Source: QAMH01 sp900556425
GTDB lineage: Bacteria; Actinomycetota; Coriobacteriia; Coriobacteriales; QAMH01
Direction: 5' to 3'
Assembly (NCBI GenBank): GCA_902475535.1
Contig: CABRZR010000007.1
Coordinates: forward strand, 42,369 to 106,368
Length of the DNA: 64,000 nucleotides
Shown here: positions 9,265 through 16,949 of the stretch, piece after piece
How the letters are laid out: every line of letters starts with the position of its first letter
Numbering within the stretch: the first letter of the stretch is position 1
Position numbers and translations under genes: made by a program
The notes under the pieces: model-generated
The model's database searches: none
What the model saw: only the letters and a program-made list of their open reading frames with translations
What the model was told of the DNA's origin: nothing

Positions 9265-9846
9265 CTAGTCCTTGGACATGAGGTTCTCGACCGGTTTGTA
9301 GAGCACGAAGGCAAGCACATCGTTGATGAGAATCTTGAGCGCGTTGAAGGGCAGCAGGATGGGGATGATCATGGCGGCGACCGTCGCCACGTCCGTGCCC
9401 GTGTAGATGGGCGTGATGAGCAGGTTACCCACGATGGCGCCGGCCAGCGAGAGGACAGAGCCTACGATGATGCCGATGAGCAGCGTCGTGCGCGTCTTCT
9501 TGGTGCGATAGATGAGCGCCATGGGCACGATCCAGCATGCCACGGCGATGATGGTCATGAGCGAGCCCCAAGGATCACCCATGATGAGGCCATGGATGGC
9601 AGCCGAGGCAATGCCCACGAGCAAGCCAGCACCCACACCAAGGCCGCAGGCTGCAAAGCCCGCGATGACGGCCGACGGGTCGTACTTCAGAAACGGTGCC
9701 GCGGGAAAGATGGGTGCCTCGATGAAGGACAGGATGAGCGAAAGCGCCGTGAAGAGCGCAAGCAGGACGAGCTTGCGCGTGCTCCATGCGGCCTTGCGTG
9801 ATTGCTGCGGGGTGACGCTCCCGCCTGCGTGAGAGATTTCGGACAT
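9265..9846 (-). CDS. ribU: ECF transporter substrate-binding S component, predicted riboflavin transporter (RibU-like)
   Basis: 193 residues with a 22-residue polar N-terminus and about six hydrophobic segments. The family pattern is present: first helix LVLLALFTALSLILSFIEAP followed by FPAAPFLKYDPSAV, very like RibU. It binds the vitamin outside and delivers it through the EcfA1A2-T module. The FMN riboswitch in its leader supports riboflavin as substrate better than the protein alone. Likely repressed when FMN is plentiful. First gene of an operon with ecfA1 and ecfA2. Confidence 0.88.
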   Translation of the reverse strand: MSEISHAGGSVTPQQSRKAAWSTRKLVLLALFTALSLILSFIEAPIFPAAPFLKYDPSAVIAGFAACGLGVGAGLLVGIASAAIHGLIMGDPWGSLMTIIAVACWIVPMALIYRTKKTRTTLLIGIIVGSVLSLAGAIVGNLLITPIYTGTDVATVAAMIIPILLPFNALKILINDVLAFVLYKPVENLMSKD

Positions 9847-9864
9847 AGTAATCCGCTCCTTTCT

Positions 9865-9992
9865 GCTCTCTCATCCGGACTATGACCGTCGGCTCCAGAG
9901 TCTCACTGGATCGGCCCTTCCGAAGAAGGGTTTGCGGGCTGCGCGGCGCCTCTGGCCGCTTACCGCCGGTGGGGAATTCCGCCCCGCCTTGA
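9865..9992 (-). promoter_or_regulatory. FMN riboswitch (RFN element)
   Basis: Read on the minus strand, the leader of the S-component gene shows the RFN core: GGCGGGGCGGAATTCCCCAC, then CGGCGGTAA, an AGCCCGC segment, a CCCTTCTTCGGAAGGG hairpin, GATCCAGTGAGACTCTGGAG and CCGACGGTCATAGTCCGGAT at the 3' end. These match the conserved RFN blocks in order. Binding of FMN is expected to switch off the uptake operon. Boundaries are approximate by a few bases. Confidence 0.95.
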
Positions 9993-10007
9993 ACAGATGC
10001 GTCGTTC

Positions 10008-10030
10008 ATTATAGCCATTGCGTCTATAAT
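10008..10030. promoter_or_regulatory. Two facing TATAAT boxes between the riboswitch operon and the aminotransferase gene
   Basis: TATAAT reads on the plus strand at 10025-10030, 37 bases before the aminotransferase start, and on the minus strand at 10013-10008, 16 bases before the riboswitch core. Both -35 regions are weak. The pair fits a compact divergent promoter. Confidence 0.55.
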
Positions 10031-10067
10031 GGGCGCCGACATTTTCACCACGAGGAAAGAAGCGGGC

Positions 10068-11354
10068 ATGACCGAGTACAAGGACCTGAGCACAGACGAG
10101 ATGCGTACGCTCTACGACGCGCTTGAAAGGCAATACGAGGAGTATTGCGCCTTGGATCTCGAACTCAACATGGCCCGTGGCAAGCCGAGCCCCGAACAGC
10201 TCGAGCTCAGCATGCCGATGCTCGACTGCGTTAACTCGACAAGCGACTACCGCGCCGTTGACGGCACCGACTGCCGTAACTATGGTGTGCTTGCCGGCCT
10301 GCCCGAAGCACGTACGTTCATCGCCAACATGCTCGACGTTGCGCCCGAGCAAGTCGTCGTGTGCGGCGCCTCGAGTCTCAACGTCATGTTCGACACCATC
10401 GCACGTGCCTGGATTTCCGGCCTAGGCGGACAGCTGCCCTGGAGCAAACTCGATAGCGTCAAGTTCATCTGCCCTGTTCCTGGCTATGACCGTCACTTCG
10501 CCATCTGCGAGCACTTCGGCATCGAGATGATCCCCGTCGAGCTGGGCGAGGATGGCCCGGACGTCGCCGAGGTCGCGCGCCTCGTGGCAGACCCGGCGGT
10601 CAAGGGCATCTGGTGCGTCCCCCAGTACTCGAACCCCTGTGGCTACACCTACTCGGACGAAGTCGTGCGCGGGCTGGCTGCACTTGAGCCGGCCGCTAGC
10701 GACTTCAGGATCTTCTGGGACAATGCCTACGCCGTGCACCATCTCTATGATGACCCCACGCAGCAGGATCACGTGCTCAACATCATCGATGCTTGCGCCG
10801 ATGCGGGCCATCCCGACATGGTCTTCGAGTTCTGCTCGACCTCGAAGGTGACGCTTCCCGGAGCGGGTATCTCGGCTTTTGTGTCGAGCGTCACCAACGT
10901 GGACGAGATGCTCGCGGCGATGGGAGCGCAGACCATCGGCTTCGACAAGCTCAATCAGCTGCGTCACGTACGCTTTTTGGAAGATGCCGAGGGCGTTGCC
11001 GCACACATGAGCAAGCACGCGGAGCTGCTGCGTCCGCGTTTCGAGAAGGTGCTCGAGATCTTCGACGAGGACTTGGGTGACACGGGCATTGGAAGCTGGA
11101 CCCGCCCGCGCGGTGGCTACTTTATCAGCTTCACCGGCCTTGACGGTACGGCCAAGGCGACCGTGGCCAAGGCCAAGGAAGCGGGCGTCGCACTGACGGG
11201 CGCTGGCGCGACTTGGCCGTACGGAGACGACCCGCATGACTCCAACATCCGCATCGCCCCGAGCTTCCCGAGCATCGAGGAACTCGAGCAGGCAGCGCGC
11301 ATCTTCACCGTCTGCGCGCGCATGACCGCCCTCGAAAAGCTGCTAGGGGAATGA
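10068..11354 (+). CDS. Aspartate-aminotransferase-like PLP enzyme of the AspT/MocR-type (PF12897-like) group
   Basis: A 428-residue fold-type I aminotransferase. The ATG at 10068 follows GGAAAGAAG and gives MTEYKDLSTDEM; an upstream in-frame start at 10029 would be inside the promoter. Family signatures are the N-terminal LELNMARGKPSPEQL, the YGVLAGLPEAR segment, CPVPGYDRHFAICEHFGI, IWCVPQYSNPCGYTYS, the FWDNAYAVHH segment with the cofactor-ring Asp, and FCSTSKVTLPGAG with the PLP lysine. This matches the subgroup that includes Corynebacterium AspT, which transaminates aspartate with 2-oxoglutarate. Single gene, followed at once by a hairpin. Confidence 0.85.
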   Translation: MTEYKDLSTDEMRTLYDALERQYEEYCALDLELNMARGKPSPEQLELSMPMLDCVNSTSDYRAVDGTDCRNYGVLAGLPEARTFIANMLDVAPEQVVVCGASSLNVMFDTIARAWISGLGGQLPWSKLDSVKFICPVPGYDRHFAICEHFGIEMIPVELGEDGPDVAEVARLVADPAVKGIWCVPQYSNPCGYTYSDEVVRGLAALEPAASDFRIFWDNAYAVHHLYDDPTQQDHVLNIIDACADAGHPDMVFEFCSTSKVTLPGAGISAFVSSVTNVDEMLAAMGAQTIGFDKLNQLRHVRFLEDAEGVAAHMSKHAELLRPRFEKVLEIFDEDLGDTGIGSWTRPRGGYFISFTGLDGTAKATVAKAKEAGVALTGAGATWPYGDDPHDSNIRIAPSFPSIEELEQAARIFTVCARMTALEKLLGE

Positions 11355-11355
11355 A

Positions 11356-11387
11356 AAGCGACCCCCGGATTTCTCCGAGGGCCGCTT
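11356..11387. terminator. Terminator-like hairpin after the aminotransferase gene, copy 1 of a duplicated hairpin
   Basis: Begins two bases after the stop codon: AAGCG/CGCTT, CCC/GGG and CGG/CCG pair with two mismatches around the loop ATTTCT. A near-identical hairpin, sharing 24 consecutive bases, lies at 11960-11987. No T-run follows. Confidence 0.6.
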
Positions 11388-11441
11388 GACTAGACAATTG
11401 TCGCCGGGGCGCTTTTATCTGGTTATTTTCGACGAAACGCC

Positions 11442-11792
11442 TTACTTCTCGACTGGGCGTGAGGAGTCGGAGATCCAGTCGATCCAGCTGCCCTCGTAGC
11501 ACTTCTGGCAGGTGTTGCCGGCATTCTCGAGCAGGTCGCAGGCTTCGCGTGCAAGGCCGCCGTTGTAGCAGTAGACGATGAAGTCCTTGGTGGGGTCGAT
11601 TCCGGCATCGAGAACCTCGCGCAGGAAGAACTCGGTCGTGTCCTCGGGAGCGTCCTTGGCCTCCATAAGCGGGGCCGAAACCGCACCGGGAATGCGGCTT
11701 TCCAGGTACATGTCCTTGGGACGCACGTCCAGAATAGGCATCTTGCCAAGGTGCTCGAGCACGTAGGCGGCATCAACGATTTCGTATTTCAT
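11442..11792 (-). CDS. Rhodanese-like domain protein
   Basis: A 116-residue single rhodanese domain. The CH2A-type motif is ILDVRPKDMYLESRIPGAV near residues 20-38 and the active-site loop is VYCYNGGLA with the catalytic Cys near residue 77. Such proteins carry persulfide sulfur; the acceptor is unknown. The start at 11792 has AAGGAGG upstream. It stands alone between two hairpin-rich intergenic stretches. The extra Cys residues late in the protein (NTCQKCYEG) are unusual for a minimal rhodanese but do not identify a partner. Confidence 0.85.
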   Translation of the reverse strand: MKYEIVDAAYVLEHLGKMPILDVRPKDMYLESRIPGAVSAPLMEAKDAPEDTTEFFLREVLDAGIDPTKDFIVYCYNGGLAREACDLLENAGNTCQKCYEGSWIDWISDSSRPVEK

Positions 11793-12024
11793 GGGAACCT
11801 CCTTTTATAGTCGATAGCGATGATTTCATTTTAGCAGCAGAACGTGAGCGAAACGTCAGCGTGACAAAACGCGCCGGGGACGTTTTGTCTGGTTTCGGGA
11901 CATCTGTCACATAACCAGACAAAAATGCCCTGGCGAGCTTTGCCCGATCGCAAACGAAAGCGGCCCCCGGATTTCTCCGAGGGCCGCCCGATAAGACAAA
12001 AGTGCTCCGGCGAGTTTTGTCTCA
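11793..12024. repeat. Hairpin cluster: three AGACAAA/TTTTGTCT-type elements and the second copy of the GGCCC hairpin
   Basis: No gene. GACAAAACG (11863-11871) pairs with CGTTTTGTC (11881-11889); a looser copy lies at 11918-11948; AGACAAAA (11994-12001) pairs with TTTTGTCT (12015-12022), the last ending just before the ferredoxin stop codon. GCGGCCC (11960-11966) pairs with GGGCCGC (11981-11987) and repeats the hairpin at 11356. Probably terminators of the molybdoenzyme operon plus repeat copies. Confidence 0.75.
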
Positions 12025-12444
12025 CTATTGGCGGGTGCTCGCGTACTCGATGCAGGAGCGCGTCGTCGTGCCGGCATCGTCGAGCTCCCAGAACCGCGCA
12101 CCGCGGGCCTCGAGTCGCGCCCGGGCCTGCGAGTAGGCGGAGTCCGGGTCGTCGACATCGCCGAAGGCCAGCGCCTGCGTCGGGCAATCCATCACGCAGA
12201 ACTGCGGCTCGTCCTCCTTCATGCGCTCGGCGCAGAAAGTGCAGCTCGGCTTGTAGATCGGCTGCCACCACATACGCAAGTCGGGATACACGCCCTCGGG
12301 ACGGTCGATGCCGGCGCCCGAGCCGTGAGTCTCGACCTCGACGCGATACTCGTCATCTTCCAGGTGATTGCCGACCTTGCAGCCCATCGCGCAGGTCCAG
12401 CAGCCTATGCAACGGTCGATATCGACCAACATCTTGTGTGCCAT
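12025..12444 (-). CDS. Two-cluster ferredoxin, electron-transfer subunit of the adjacent molybdoenzyme
   Basis: A 139-residue DmsB/PsrB-like protein, shorter than the usual about 190-200. The first group is CIGCWTCAMGC near residues 12-22; the second is CTFCAERMKEDEPQFCVMDC near 69-88. That is enough for two [4Fe-4S] clusters rather than the four of classical DmsB. No signal peptide or membrane anchor. It starts 3 bases after the catalytic subunit stop, so the two are cotranslated and probably form a soluble heterodimer. Confidence 0.88.
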   Translation of the reverse strand: MAHKMLVDIDRCIGCWTCAMGCKVGNHLEDDEYRVEVETHGSGAGIDRPEGVYPDLRMWWQPIYKPSCTFCAERMKEDEPQFCVMDCPTQALAFGDVDDPDSAYSQARARLEARGARFWELDDAGTTTRSCIEYASTRQ

Positions 12445-12447
12445 GAC

Positions 12448-14871
12448 TTAAGCCTCCTTCACGATGGATTCCTGCGGATTGGGCGTTATCTCGCCCTCGA
12501 ACTTGCGGATATCACACCACGAATCCCAGTAGCAGTCGGTCGAGCCCGTGAGCGAACTCATTGCCTCGACGTAGGGGTTGGGATGGTGTCCCGCGGCAAG
12601 CCAATCCGCGAACCACTTGTCCTCGAGCGGGCCCTGCGAATCCTGGCCAGCGCACTGGTGCGTGATCTCGGCGTAGGTGCCCTCCTCGAACTGACGACGA
12701 CGCCAGCCAAACCACACGTGCACGGTGCCATCCGGAACGCTCTCGTCGAGCACCAGACGCGTGATGACATGCCCACGCTCGTTGAAGACCTCGACCATGT
12801 CACCTTCGGCCAGCCCCAAGCGCTGGGCCTGCACCGGATTGAGCCTCGTGGCGGGCGTCTCTCCGGAAAGCTTCACGGTGATGGGATCGTCGGTGAAGCT
12901 CGATTGCATGAAGAAACGCTGGCGACCGGTGAAGAGCTGGTATGGATACTCGCTCGACTTGCCGATCTTGTTCGGCTCGAGCACCTTGGTCGTTGCCATG
13001 CCGAGTTCGGCGAGCTTCTCGGAGTAGATGATCTCCATGCGTCCGGTCTCGTTATCGAGCACCTCGGCGGGATTGAGGTACGGCGTGTACTTGGGCTCGG
13101 GCGGAGCGGCAGCGCGAATCATCTTCTCGGCCTTGAGACGCTCGTAGGTGACGGGCGGCTGGATGCCGGCGATGAGCGGGTACTGCGTCTGCAGGCGAAT
13201 GTCGATGTATTCGGGAATGCCCATCGTGAAGTAATCGCCCAGACCGACGCGCTTGGCGAGCTCGCTGAACACCCAGACGGGCTCATGGCCGTCGACCTGC
13301 GGCTCGATGGCCGGCTCCTGCAGAATGACGTGGTTGTAGCATGCTCCCGTGATGAGATCCTCGCGCTCGAAGGACATGAGGTCGGGCAGCACGTAGTCGG
13401 CGATTTCGCCGGTGTCGGTGAGCCATACGTCATAGTCGACGACAAGCTCCATGTCCTTCACGACGTCGAGCCATCGCTGACGATCGGGCTGCTGGTGCAC
13501 GGGATTGCCGCTGCATACGATGAGCGCCTTGTAGGGGCTGTCATCGGCCTCGGCCGCCGCAAACCATTGCGCCATGCGCACGGGCACCGACTTCACGCCG
13601 GCAACGCCATCGGGGCAGCTGATGGGGATGTCGTTGAAGACGAGCGGCCAGCTCTGGAGCTGCAGCGCCTCGAAGACGCCGCTACCCGGCTTGCCCAGGC
13701 GCCCCGTCAGGGCGCCGAGCAGCAGGAACTGGCGATAGGTCTCGTTGGAGTTGCGGTAGCGCAGACCATAGCCCGACAGGATGAAGGCGTTTTCCGCCTC
13801 GACCCAGTCACGTGCAAGACGCTCGGCGTCCTCGGCGCTGATACCGCACTTCTCGGCGGCAAGCTCAAAGGTGTACTCCGCCGCGGCGTCCTTGAGCTTC
13901 TGCAGTGCCGTGGTGTAGCGCTTGCCGTCGATCTCGTAGCTGCCGAAAAGCTGGACGTCGGCCCCCTCGGGATAATCTCCGCGCTTGGGCGCAACACCGA
14001 CGGCGGCATCACTCGCCGCATCCCAGACAAGGTAGCAGCCATCATCGGAATCGCGGGCGAGCAGCCCCGTCTCGTCATCGACGAGGTAGGCGGCGATTGA
14101 GCGTGCGAGCAGGTACTCGCTTGCCTGCAGGTCGTTTTGCAGGATGTAGTTCACCATGGCCATGGCCAGATAGCCATCGGACGCCGGCTTCATGGCAACG
14201 AACTCGTCAGCAAAGCCTGCCGTGCCGTCGAAGATGAGGCCGAGGTCGACGATGCGCGCACCAGCCTCGCGGGCACGTACGAGGTTCTGGGCGCAGCGCA
14301 TCTGGTTCTCGATGGGATTGCAACCCCAAACGTAGATGAGATCCGTGCCGACCATGATGCGTGGGTCGATCACGGTGCGAGGAAACTCGCTGCCCGCGTT
14401 ATAGAACTCGGCGTAGAAGGGACCGTTATCCAAACCGATCGAGCCGAGCGGAACGGTGACGCCAAAGGTGTTCGCGAAACGGAACGGCATCAGGTTCTCG
14501 AAGCTGTACTGGGCAGGGACGCCTGCGCCGAGGTTCCAGAGAACGACCTTATCAGGGCCATACTCGTCGCGAATCTTGCAGAGCTTCTCGCCAATTTCGT
14601 CGAGGGCTTGGTCCCAGCTTATCTCCTCCCACTTGCCCTCGCCGCGCTCGCCCACGCGCTTGAGCGGTTTTCTGAGACGTTTGGGATCATAGGGTTGACG
14701 ACCCGCAAGGCAGCCCTTCTGGCAAATGTGCCCATCGGGCTCTTCCGGCTGAGAGTAGACGATGCGCTCCATGCGCTCGATCTTGCCATCTTTCACGATG
14801 GTCTTGAGCGCACAGTAGTCATGGTCACCCCAACCGGGACAAGCAGTGTAGACGAACGATTCTTCCGACAT
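12448..14871 (-). CDS. Soluble molybdopterin oxidoreductase catalytic subunit (DMSO reductase family), Asp at the expected Mo-ligand position
   Basis: 807 residues from the start at 14871 (MSEESFVYTACPGWGDHDYC), which has GAGAGGAG upstream; the frame runs 16 codons further without an RBS. Cys11, Cys20, Cys50 and Cys54, with His17, are the candidate [4Fe-4S] ligands. By hand alignment to the other molybdoenzyme in this window the metal-ligand Cys falls on Asp148 (SIGLDNG). Molybdopterin domains follow (WGCNPIENQMR, GNPVHQQPD, LPDLMSFERED, and the C-terminal MPT-binding part from about 680). No Tat signal, so cytosolic. The substrate is unknown; transhydroxylase-like or other anaerobic reduction of aromatic or small organic substrates is possible but unproven. 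Divergent from a double-MarR regulator. Confidence 0.85.
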   Translation of the reverse strand: MSEESFVYTACPGWGDHDYCALKTIVKDGKIERMERIVYSQPEEPDGHICQKGCLAGRQPYDPKRLRKPLKRVGERGEGKWEEISWDQALDEIGEKLCKIRDEYGPDKVVLWNLGAGVPAQYSFENLMPFRFANTFGVTVPLGSIGLDNGPFYAEFYNAGSEFPRTVIDPRIMVGTDLIYVWGCNPIENQMRCAQNLVRAREAGARIVDLGLIFDGTAGFADEFVAMKPASDGYLAMAMVNYILQNDLQASEYLLARSIAAYLVDDETGLLARDSDDGCYLVWDAASDAAVGVAPKRGDYPEGADVQLFGSYEIDGKRYTTALQKLKDAAAEYTFELAAEKCGISAEDAERLARDWVEAENAFILSGYGLRYRNSNETYRQFLLLGALTGRLGKPGSGVFEALQLQSWPLVFNDIPISCPDGVAGVKSVPVRMAQWFAAAEADDSPYKALIVCSGNPVHQQPDRQRWLDVVKDMELVVDYDVWLTDTGEIADYVLPDLMSFEREDLITGACYNHVILQEPAIEPQVDGHEPVWVFSELAKRVGLGDYFTMGIPEYIDIRLQTQYPLIAGIQPPVTYERLKAEKMIRAAAPPEPKYTPYLNPAEVLDNETGRMEIIYSEKLAELGMATTKVLEPNKIGKSSEYPYQLFTGRQRFFMQSSFTDDPITVKLSGETPATRLNPVQAQRLGLAEGDMVEVFNERGHVITRLVLDESVPDGTVHVWFGWRRRQFEEGTYAEITHQCAGQDSQGPLEDKWFADWLAAGHHPNPYVEAMSSLTGSTDCYWDSWCDIRKFEGEITPNPQESIVKEA

Positions 14872-14981
14872 GCGAAACTCCTCTCGCTCTCTCTTTGCTG
14901 GCTGCGACATGCGACGCATCCGCGATGACCAGTCACGACTAGATTACGCCCATCCACCCTTATGTAAAGCATTTTTCATTA

Positions 14982-15015
14982 ACAATATATGCATTCAATA
15001 ATATTGTAATTGAAT
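14982..15015. promoter_or_regulatory. Nested palindromes, candidate operator between the molybdoenzyme and the MarR-type regulator
   Basis: ACAATA (14982-14987) pairs with TATTGT (15002-15007), and ATTCAAT (14993-14999) pairs with ATTGAAT (15009-15015). The stretch is strongly AT-rich within a GC-rich background and lies in the divergent intergenic region, 34 bases before the regulator start. Confidence 0.7.
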
Positions 15016-15048
15016 AACTTTTCGCAAAGTCGCATCTGTGAGGTTTTC

Positions 15049-15984
15049 ATGATCGCAACGGAACTTGACCAGGAGCGCCGTAAGCTCGAGGACGTCAATC
15101 ATCCACAGCATGTCGCCGCAGTCGAGGGCCTGTCGGACTACCTCACCATCATGAACCTGCTGTACAAATCCATCAGTCGCATCCTGGAGGGCGACTGCTC
15201 CCTTACGACCCTGCAGTACCGCATGCTCTTGCGCCTGCTATCGGCTCCGCGGCAGACCATGCGCAGCACCGACCTTGCCGCCAACCTGCGCGTCGGCGTG
15301 AGCACGGTTTCGGCTGCAGTTCCCCATCTCGTGGAGGAAGGGCTCGTTACGAGGGCGGAGGACCCCGATGACATGCGCGTGGTGTCACTCGCCCTCACCG
15401 CCAAGGGAGCATCGTCCATCGAACGGGCAGACTACCATGTTGGGCAGTTCTTGCAGAACTACTGGAAAAACCTCACGCCCGAGCAGCTCGAGGCCGCCTT
15501 TGCCAGCTCGACGAACGCGGTAACCATCCATGATGCGCAGCGCATCGAGAACGGCAAGTTCCGCCTGGACACGGCATTCTTCGACACCATCATGATTTCG
15601 CGCACGCTCACGGCGCAACGTCTGCGCGAGCTCGGCCTCAAGACATCCGAGCTTCGCGTATTGCTCGCGCTCTACCTGCTCGGCCCCAACGTGACCGCAT
15701 CTCGCGTCGCCGACTACCTTTTCCTGAAGAGCAGCGACATCACGGCACCCATGAAGACCCTGGAATCCCAGGGACTCATCTCCAAGGAACGCAGCGTGGA
15801 AAACCGCCGGACCAAATTGCTACAGTTGACGCAAAAGGGGCGTGACCGAACGGAAGAGCTGCTTCTTCCCACGCACGACGCGCTTCTCGAGACGTGCCAC
15901 AGCGACGAAGAGGCTGTGCGCATACACCTGAGCGCCGCGCAAGGCATCGTCACGCGCGAGCGCAGCATGAGGCTTTTCGGGTAG
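15049..15984 (+). CDS. Double-domain MarR-family transcriptional regulator
   Basis: A 311-residue protein with two MarR-like winged helix-turn-helix domains in one chain. The first (about 30-145) has LTTLQYRMLLRLLS, STDLAANLRVGVSTVSAAV and LVTRAEDPDDMRVVSLALT; the second (about 180-300) has LKTSELRVLLALYLLG, ASRVADYLFLKSSDITAPM and LISKERSVENRRTKLLQLT. Each keeps a recognition helix and a wing. MarR proteins normally dimerise from about 150-residue chains, so this may be a covalent pseudo-dimer. Start at 15049 has TGTGAGG upstream; a TTG 39 bases earlier is less likely as it lies in the palindrome. Divergent from the molybdoenzyme, which it probably controls. Confidence 0.85.
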   Translation: MIATELDQERRKLEDVNHPQHVAAVEGLSDYLTIMNLLYKSISRILEGDCSLTTLQYRMLLRLLSAPRQTMRSTDLAANLRVGVSTVSAAVPHLVEEGLVTRAEDPDDMRVVSLALTAKGASSIERADYHVGQFLQNYWKNLTPEQLEAAFASSTNAVTIHDAQRIENGKFRLDTAFFDTIMISRTLTAQRLRELGLKTSELRVLLALYLLGPNVTASRVADYLFLKSSDITAPMKTLESQGLISKERSVENRRTKLLQLTQKGRDRTEELLLPTHDALLETCHSDEEAVRIHLSAAQGIVTRERSMRLFG

Positions 15985-15987
15985 GAG

Positions 15988-16413
15988 CGGGCGTTCACGC
16001 GCCGACGCTCGCTCAGCACGCTTTAGCAGGAAGACCATGAGCATGGCGACCAGCATGAGCGCGACGTAGAAGCCGAAGAAACCCTGGAAGCCGATGCCAT
16101 CGAGTAGTCCCGTAGCGACAACCGCGCCGAACATGGTGCCCAGCGACGTGCCCGCTCCCTTGATTCCCGCGCGCCTGCCCATGTGCTTTCTGGAGGCCGC
16201 GCTCATCACGGCGACAGTCATGACGTTGGTCGCCAGCGCGAACGCCACGACGAAGGTGCCACCGATGGTGGCCGAGTAACCAATGCTGTCGTAATAGTAG
16301 GGGATGCCTCTATTGAGGCCCTTCATGTAGAGGGCCGTGAACACCGTCACGACGACCAGGACGACCAGCGATGTGACGTCCATGCGCGATGTGTGTCCGG
16401 CGTGCTTGTTCAT
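15988..16413 (-). pseudogene. Remnant of an MFS transporter
   Basis: Frame starts MNKHAGHTSRMDVTSLVVLV and shows about five hydrophobic segments, including HMGRRAGIKGAGTSLGTMFG, which resembles the loop and helix 4-5 region of major facilitator proteins. Only about 140 residues look like transporter, against about 400 for the family, and the frame then runs on antisense into the 3' end of the MarR-type gene (stop at 15820), where it no longer resembles protein. An internal deletion and loss of the C-terminal half are the simplest explanation. It may once have been the exporter belonging to the regulator. Confidence 0.65.
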
Positions 16414-16521
16414 GATGCGTTCATTGTACGCGCACGGGACCTGGGGTAAGGGGTCATCTTGGGTTTGGGAGCGGTCCTGCGAGAAGTGCTTTTTACTTGA
16501 GAAGGATTTATAGATTGCTTA

Positions 16522-16550
16522 TTGAAAATATAGCTTATAAGCTATATAAT
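16522..16550 (+). promoter_or_regulatory. Promoter with a 20-bp perfect palindrome in its spacer (toxin-antitoxin operator)
   Basis: TTGAAA (16522-16527) and TATAAT (16545-16550) are 17 bases apart. The spacer holds ATATAGCTTATAAGCTATAT (16528-16547), its own reverse complement. This fits autoregulation by the HigA-like antitoxin of the downstream pair. Local composition is much more AT-rich than the surroundings. Confidence 0.85.
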
Positions 16551-16571
16551 TACACCGACAAAAGGGGTTCT

Positions 16572-16928
16572 ATGTGGTCCATTGATTACGAACATATAAG
16601 CACTTGGCTTCACACACTTGGCGATGAAGACATTGACAACATATACGCAGCTCTGGAGATACTGGAAAGCGAGGGGCCAAATCTTGGAAGACCCTTGGTG
16701 GACACTCTGGAACATACGAACGTGCACAATCTTAAAGAGTTGCGTCCAGCCTCCACCGGTGGATCGGAGATACGCATTCTCTTTGCTTTTGATACGAGCA
16801 GGAAGGCAATCTTGCTTGTTGGAGGTGATAAGTCAAAGGGCAAAAACACTAAAGAGAAATGGAATAACTGGTATAGAAAAGCAATTCCTGAAGCCGAGAA
16901 AATATTTAGAGAGCATCAAAGTAAATAG
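16572..16928 (+). CDS. HigB/RelE-family toxin (ribosome-dependent mRNA interferase)
   Basis: A 118-residue protein from the ATG at 16572 (MWSIDYEHISTWLHTL) behind AAAGGGG. It shows the phage-Gp49/HigB-like pattern: NVHNLKELRPASTGGSEIRILFAFD in the centre, then AILLVGGDKSKG and a C-terminal helix with KEKWNNWYRKAIPEAE. RelE-type toxins cleave mRNA on the ribosome. It comes before the antitoxin, the usual order for higBA. The frame runs 25 codons upstream through the promoter and was trimmed. AT-rich codon use suggests recent acquisition. Confidence 0.88.
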   Translation: MWSIDYEHISTWLHTLGDEDIDNIYAALEILESEGPNLGRPLVDTLEHTNVHNLKELRPASTGGSEIRILFAFDTSRKAILLVGGDKSKGKNTKEKWNNWYRKAIPEAEKIFREHQSK

Positions 16929-16949
16929 TAGATAGACTAGGTAATTGAC

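Noticed and set aside
12028..14100. Open frame of 690 codons antisense to the first molybdoenzyme
   Set aside because: The minus-strand gene has clear family motifs; the plus frame is a composition effect.
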